Shown here: positions 20,485 to 22,797 of the stretch, piece by piece | Layout of the letters: each line of letters begins with the position of its first letter | Position numbering within the stretch: the stretch's first letter is position 1 | Source: Actinobacteria bacterium 13_2_20CM_68_14 | GTDB lineage: Bacteria > Actinomycetota > Thermoleophilia > Gaiellales > Gaiellaceae | Length of the DNA: 22,797 bases | Direction: 5' to 3' | Assembly (NCBI GenBank): GCA_001914705.1 | Contig: MNDB01000115.1 | Location: 1-22,797 of the forward strand | The notes under the pieces: generated by a model | Seen by the model: the letters and a program-made list of their open reading frames with translations, nothing else | What the model was told of the DNA's origin: nothing | Databases searched by the model: none | Made by a program: the position numbers and the translations under genes

Positions 20485-21386
20485 GCGAGAAGCGCCACCG
20501 CGAGCCGCTGCCGCTCGGCGGAGAGGACGGGCTGCCGTTCTCGAAGGGCCTACTCGCACGGGCCGTGATCGCGAGCGGCGTGCCGGCCGAGAAGGCGTAC
20601 GAGCTAGCGTTGACGGCTGAGGCCGATCTGGCGGCCGCCGGAAGCCGCGCCTCCTCGCTCGAACGGCTGCAGGAGCTGGCGGTCGGAATGTGGGGGGAAG
20701 AAGAGGGCGCCCAGGTGATCAGGCGGCTGCGCCTCTTCGGCCGCCTCGACGACCTCGACCTGCCCGTCGTCCTGCTGATCGGCGGCGCGACCGGTACCGG
20801 CAAGTCCACCGTCGCAACCGAGATCGCCTACCGGCTCGGCATCACGCGCGTCACCTCCACCGACTTCGTCCGACAGACGATGCGCGCCTTCTTCTCGAAG
20901 GACTTCATGCCGGCAATCCACTACTCCAGCTTCGAGGCGGGGACCTCGCAGGACGAGGACGACGAGGATCGAGTCCTGCACGGCTTCCTCGCTCAGACCC
21001 GCAACGTGCTCGTGGGCGTCCGAGCCGCGATCGAACGGGTCATGCAGGAGGGCTGGTCGATGGTGCTCGAGGGCGTCCACCTCGTCCCTGGCATGGTCTC
21101 GGCCGACATCGAAGGCGCGCTGGTCGTCCAGTTCGTGCTCGCGATCGACGACGTCGAGGCGCACGCGAGCCACTTCTGGCTGCGCGATTCCGCCTCGGGC
21201 AGCGCGCGTCCGTTCGAGCGGTATCTCGACTCGCTCGGGGACATTCGCGAGATCCAGGACTACATCGTCGGGCGGGCCGAGAAGGCGGGCGTGCCCGTGA
21301 TCGAGAACAGCAACATCGAGCTAGCGATCGCGCAGGCGATGGAGCTCGTGCTCGAAAGCGCCGAGCAGTTCGAGAAGGTCGGATGA
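20481..21386 (+). CDS. 2-phosphoglycerate kinase
   Basis: This kinase phosphorylates 2-phosphoglycerate to 2,3-diphosphoglycerate, the precursor of cDPG. The 301-residue protein has an N-terminal ATP-cone-like segment (LPFSKGLLARAVIASGVPAEKAYELA, about residues 18-43). The P-loop GGATGTGKST follows at 101-110. After it come RVTSTDFVRQTMRAFF (123-138), a DxVR-type substrate-binding segment, and EGVHLVPG (197-204), as in archaeal 2-phosphoglycerate kinases. GTG 20481 overlaps the cDPG synthetase stop by 4 bp, and the stop overlaps the ATG of the GlpX-like gene. The adjacency to cpgS reproduces the two-step cDPG route and makes a different kinase function less likely. Confidence 0.88.
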   Translation: MSEKRHREPLPLGGEDGLPFSKGLLARAVIASGVPAEKAYELALTAEADLAAAGSRASSLERLQELAVGMWGEEEGAQVIRRLRLFGRLDDLDLPVVLLIGGATGTGKSTVATEIAYRLGITRVTSTDFVRQTMRAFFSKDFMPAIHYSSFEAGTSQDEDDEDRVLHGFLAQTRNVLVGVRAAIERVMQEGWSMVLEGVHLVPGMVSADIEGALVVQFVLAIDDVEAHASHFWLRDSASGSARPFERYLDSLGDIREIQDYIVGRAEKAGVPVIENSNIELAIAQAMELVLESAEQFEKVG

Positions 21387-22393
21387 CGGAGACCGCACCG
21401 ATCCGGCAGCGCGAAGGCTCGGCACTCGACCGGTATTGCCTCTGTGAGAGCTACGCGCGGGCAACGGAGCGAGCGGCGCTGGCGGGGGCGCGCTGGCTGG
21501 GGCGGGCCGACCAGGAGGGCGCCGAGCGCGACTCCGCGGAGGCGATGAGGTCCGCGCTCGAGCACCTGCCGATCGACGGTCACGTCGTGATCGGCGCCGG
21601 TGCGGACGAGGACGAGACCCTCGCGCGGGGACAGCGCGTGGGAGCCGGCGGCGAGCAGGTCGATCTGGCGCTCGACCCCCTGGAAGGACGTGGCGTGGTC
21701 GCGCGGGGCGGGGGAGGGGCGATGTCGATGATCGCGGTCGGCGAGCCCGGCTCGCTGCAGACGCTGCCCGACATGTACATGCGCAAGCTGGCGGTCGGCC
21801 CGCGGGCCCGCGCCGCGATCGATCTGCGCCGCCCGGTGGCCGAGAACATCCGCGGGATCGCCGAGGCTTTTGGGCGCAGCGTCAACGACGTCACGACGAT
21901 CGTCCTCGACCGTCCTCGCCACCACGACCTGATCGAGGAGATCCGCGCCGCGGGCGCCCGGATCAAGCTGATCCAGGACGGAGACGTGACGGCGTCGATC
22001 TCGGCGGCGATCCGCGGCACCAACGACCACCTCGCGATCGGGATCGGCGGCACGCGCCAGGCCGTGATGGCAGCGGCCGCGCTCCGCTGTCTCGGCGGCG
22101 AGCTGCAGGCTCAGCTCTGGCCGACGACCCGAACCGAGATCGAGGAGGCGCGCGAGTACGGGATCGAGGACCTGGAGAAGATCTTCACGATCGACGATCT
22201 CTCGCCCGGCGAGGTGATCGTTGCCGCGACCGGCGTCTCCAACGGCGACCTGCTCCGGGGTGTTCGCTTCCTCGCCGATTCCGCACGCACACACTCGCTC
22301 GTCATGTGCACCCGCTGCAACTGGGTTCGCTTCGTAGACGGCATCCACTTCTTCGCGCGCGAGCGCCGGGAGGAAGTGCGCCTCCTAGGCTAG
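21383..22393 (+). CDS. GlpX-type (class II fructose-1,6-bisphosphatase) homologue with altered active site
   Basis: This 336-residue protein aligns along its length with GlpX: WLGRAD (38-43), LDPLEG (97-102), PDMYMRKL, LDRPRHHDLI, IQDGDVTASI, GIGGTRQAV and AATGVSNGDLLRGV. Several active-site residues differ from canonical GlpX. GEGE is GAGA (Ala72 and Ala74). The catalytic Thr of DPxEGT is Arg103. The Glu of GGAPEG is Gln226. The Asp of GRxD (Asp43) and Asp98/Glu101 remain. Known GlpX enzymes use the lost Glu residues as metal ligands and the Thr in catalysis (family knowledge from E. coli and mycobacterial enzymes). It may be inactive on fructose bisphosphate, regulatory, or adapted to another phosphate ester such as 2,3-diphosphoglycerate. 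ATG 21383 overlaps the kinase stop (ATGA). Confidence 0.8.
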   Translation: MTETAPIRQREGSALDRYCLCESYARATERAALAGARWLGRADQEGAERDSAEAMRSALEHLPIDGHVVIGAGADEDETLARGQRVGAGGEQVDLALDPLEGRGVVARGGGGAMSMIAVGEPGSLQTLPDMYMRKLAVGPRARAAIDLRRPVAENIRGIAEAFGRSVNDVTTIVLDRPRHHDLIEEIRAAGARIKLIQDGDVTASISAAIRGTNDHLAIGIGGTRQAVMAAAALRCLGGELQAQLWPTTRTEIEEAREYGIEDLEKIFTIDDLSPGEVIVAATGVSNGDLLRGVRFLADSARTHSLVMCTRCNWVRFVDGIHFFARERREEVRLLG

Positions 22394-22396
22394 GCT
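22391..22396 (+). promoter_or_regulatory. -10-like hexamer TAGGCT before the MIP18-family gene
   Basis: TAGGCT ends 7 nt before ATG 22404 and overlaps the GlpX-like stop codon (TAG at 22391), so the MIP18 gene may be transcribed separately from the cDPG operon. Confidence 0.35.
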
Positions 22397-22403
22397 GGAC
22401 CCG

Positions 22404-22703
22404 ATGCCTACGAAGGAACAAGTCGTCGACGCACTCCGGGCGGTCGAGGACCCCGAGCTCGGGATGGACATCGTCGAGCTCGGCCTGCTCTATGACGTCG
22501 AGGTCGAGGGCCCGAAGGTCAAAGTGATCCACACGCTGACCTCGATGGGCTGCCCGGTCGGGCCGATGATTCAGGAGAACATCGACCAGATCGCGCGCTC
22601 GATGCCCGAGGTCGAGGACGTCGAGGTCGAGCTGACCTGGGACCCGCCCTGGTCGCCGGAGAAGATGTCCGACGACGCGAAGTTCATTCTCGGCTTTGGC
22701 TAG
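22404..22703 (+). CDS. MIP18/DUF59-family Fe-S cluster assembly factor (SufT/PaaD-like)
   Basis: This 99-residue single-domain protein has the MIP18 signature: VEDPELGMDIVELGLLYDV (about residues 14-32), then LTSMGCPVGPM with the single conserved Cys50, and ELTWDPPWSPEKMSDDAK at the C-terminus. Family members help deliver or mature Fe-S clusters; the Cys may bind metal or cluster. It begins 10 nt after the GlpX-like stop with its own -10-like hexamer. A specific partner cannot be named from the window, and the stop is followed at once by hairpin-forming sequence. Confidence 0.9.
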   Translation: MPTKEQVVDALRAVEDPELGMDIVELGLLYDVEVEGPKVKVIHTLTSMGCPVGPMIQENIDQIARSMPEVEDVEVELTWDPPWSPEKMSDDAKFILGFG

Positions 22704-22738
22704 CGGTTTCTGCGGCTAAAAACCGCCTCCGTGGCGGT
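22703..22738 (+). terminator. Overlapping alternative hairpins after the MIP18 gene
   Basis: gcggttt (22703-22709) can pair with aaaccgc (22720-22726), and accgcc (22722-22727) can pair with ggcggt (22733-22738). The two stems share bases and exclude each other. This is likely the transcript end, although no U-tract follows. The last ~60 nt of the window show no gene. Confidence 0.35.
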
Positions 22739-22797
22739 CGTCCGCTCGTCTCCCGGCACGTGACCGCTCTTCCTCGCGGCGAGCTAATGCAAACCGG

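Noticed and set aside
17882..20559. Long minus-strand frames opposite pit, the metallophosphoesterase and cpgS
   Set aside because: Shadow frames of well-supported genes, with no motifs and no promoter or start context.

Overview
The window looks like a chromosomal segment of a high-GC actinobacterium, most likely a deep-branching class such as Thermoleophilia (Gaiellales/Solirubrobacterales type). This is inferred from gene content (a large class III cyclase/ATPase/TPR regulator, a CcmI-like plus zinc-ribbon pair, DUF47 plus PiT, and a cyclic-2,3-diphosphoglycerate synthetase with 2-phosphoglycerate kinase), GTG starts, 4-bp GTGA/ATGA overlaps, and a recurrent TAnnnT -10 motif 6-9 nt before start codons, which suggests leaderless transcription. 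No taxonomic marker is present. I saw no tRNA, rRNA, CRISPR array, transposase or phage gene.

Layout. Positions 1-676 hold two divergent genes of unknown function. Positions 899-4946 hold recJ and a long bifunctional-type (p)ppGpp synthetase/hydrolase gene that is split by an apparent ~74-nt frame-changing deletion near 3976. Positions 4947-5412 are a structured intergenic region. A minus-strand operon at 7579-5413 encodes a phosphohexomutase, a hot-dog thioesterase and a small GAF-like protein. A divergent promoter region (7580-8009) leads to an adenylate-cyclase-like/STAND ATPase/TPR regulator (8010-10904) that seems to have lost its Walker B block. Its 3' end overlaps a minus-strand endonuclease IV-like TIM barrel gene. 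Positions 11752-14405 carry four small or envelope genes, ending with a secreted M23 peptidase. Positions 16723-14540, on the minus strand, carry a small PD-(D/E)XK-like protein, hpt and the Mn/Fe transporter mntH, whose promoter overlaps a DtxR/MntR-like palindrome. Positions 16796-18415 are the DUF47-PiT phosphate uptake pair.

The most interesting part is 18437-22393. It is a tight four-gene operon (4-bp overlaps throughout) encoding a metallophosphoesterase, cyclic 2,3-diphosphoglycerate synthetase, 2-phosphoglycerate kinase and a GlpX-type phosphatase. The GlpX homologue has replaced several metal-binding and catalytic residues. The two central enzymes make cDPG in methanogenic archaea. 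Their presence here beside a phosphate transporter suggests a bacterial cDPG (or related cyclic phospho-metabolite) pathway, in which the flanking phosphatases may act on the pathway intermediates. A MIP18/DUF59 Fe-S assembly gene follows.

Two short losses inside otherwise conserved genes (rel and the cyclase/ATPase gene) could be real deletions or assembly errors. Both should be checked against reads before biological conclusions are drawn.
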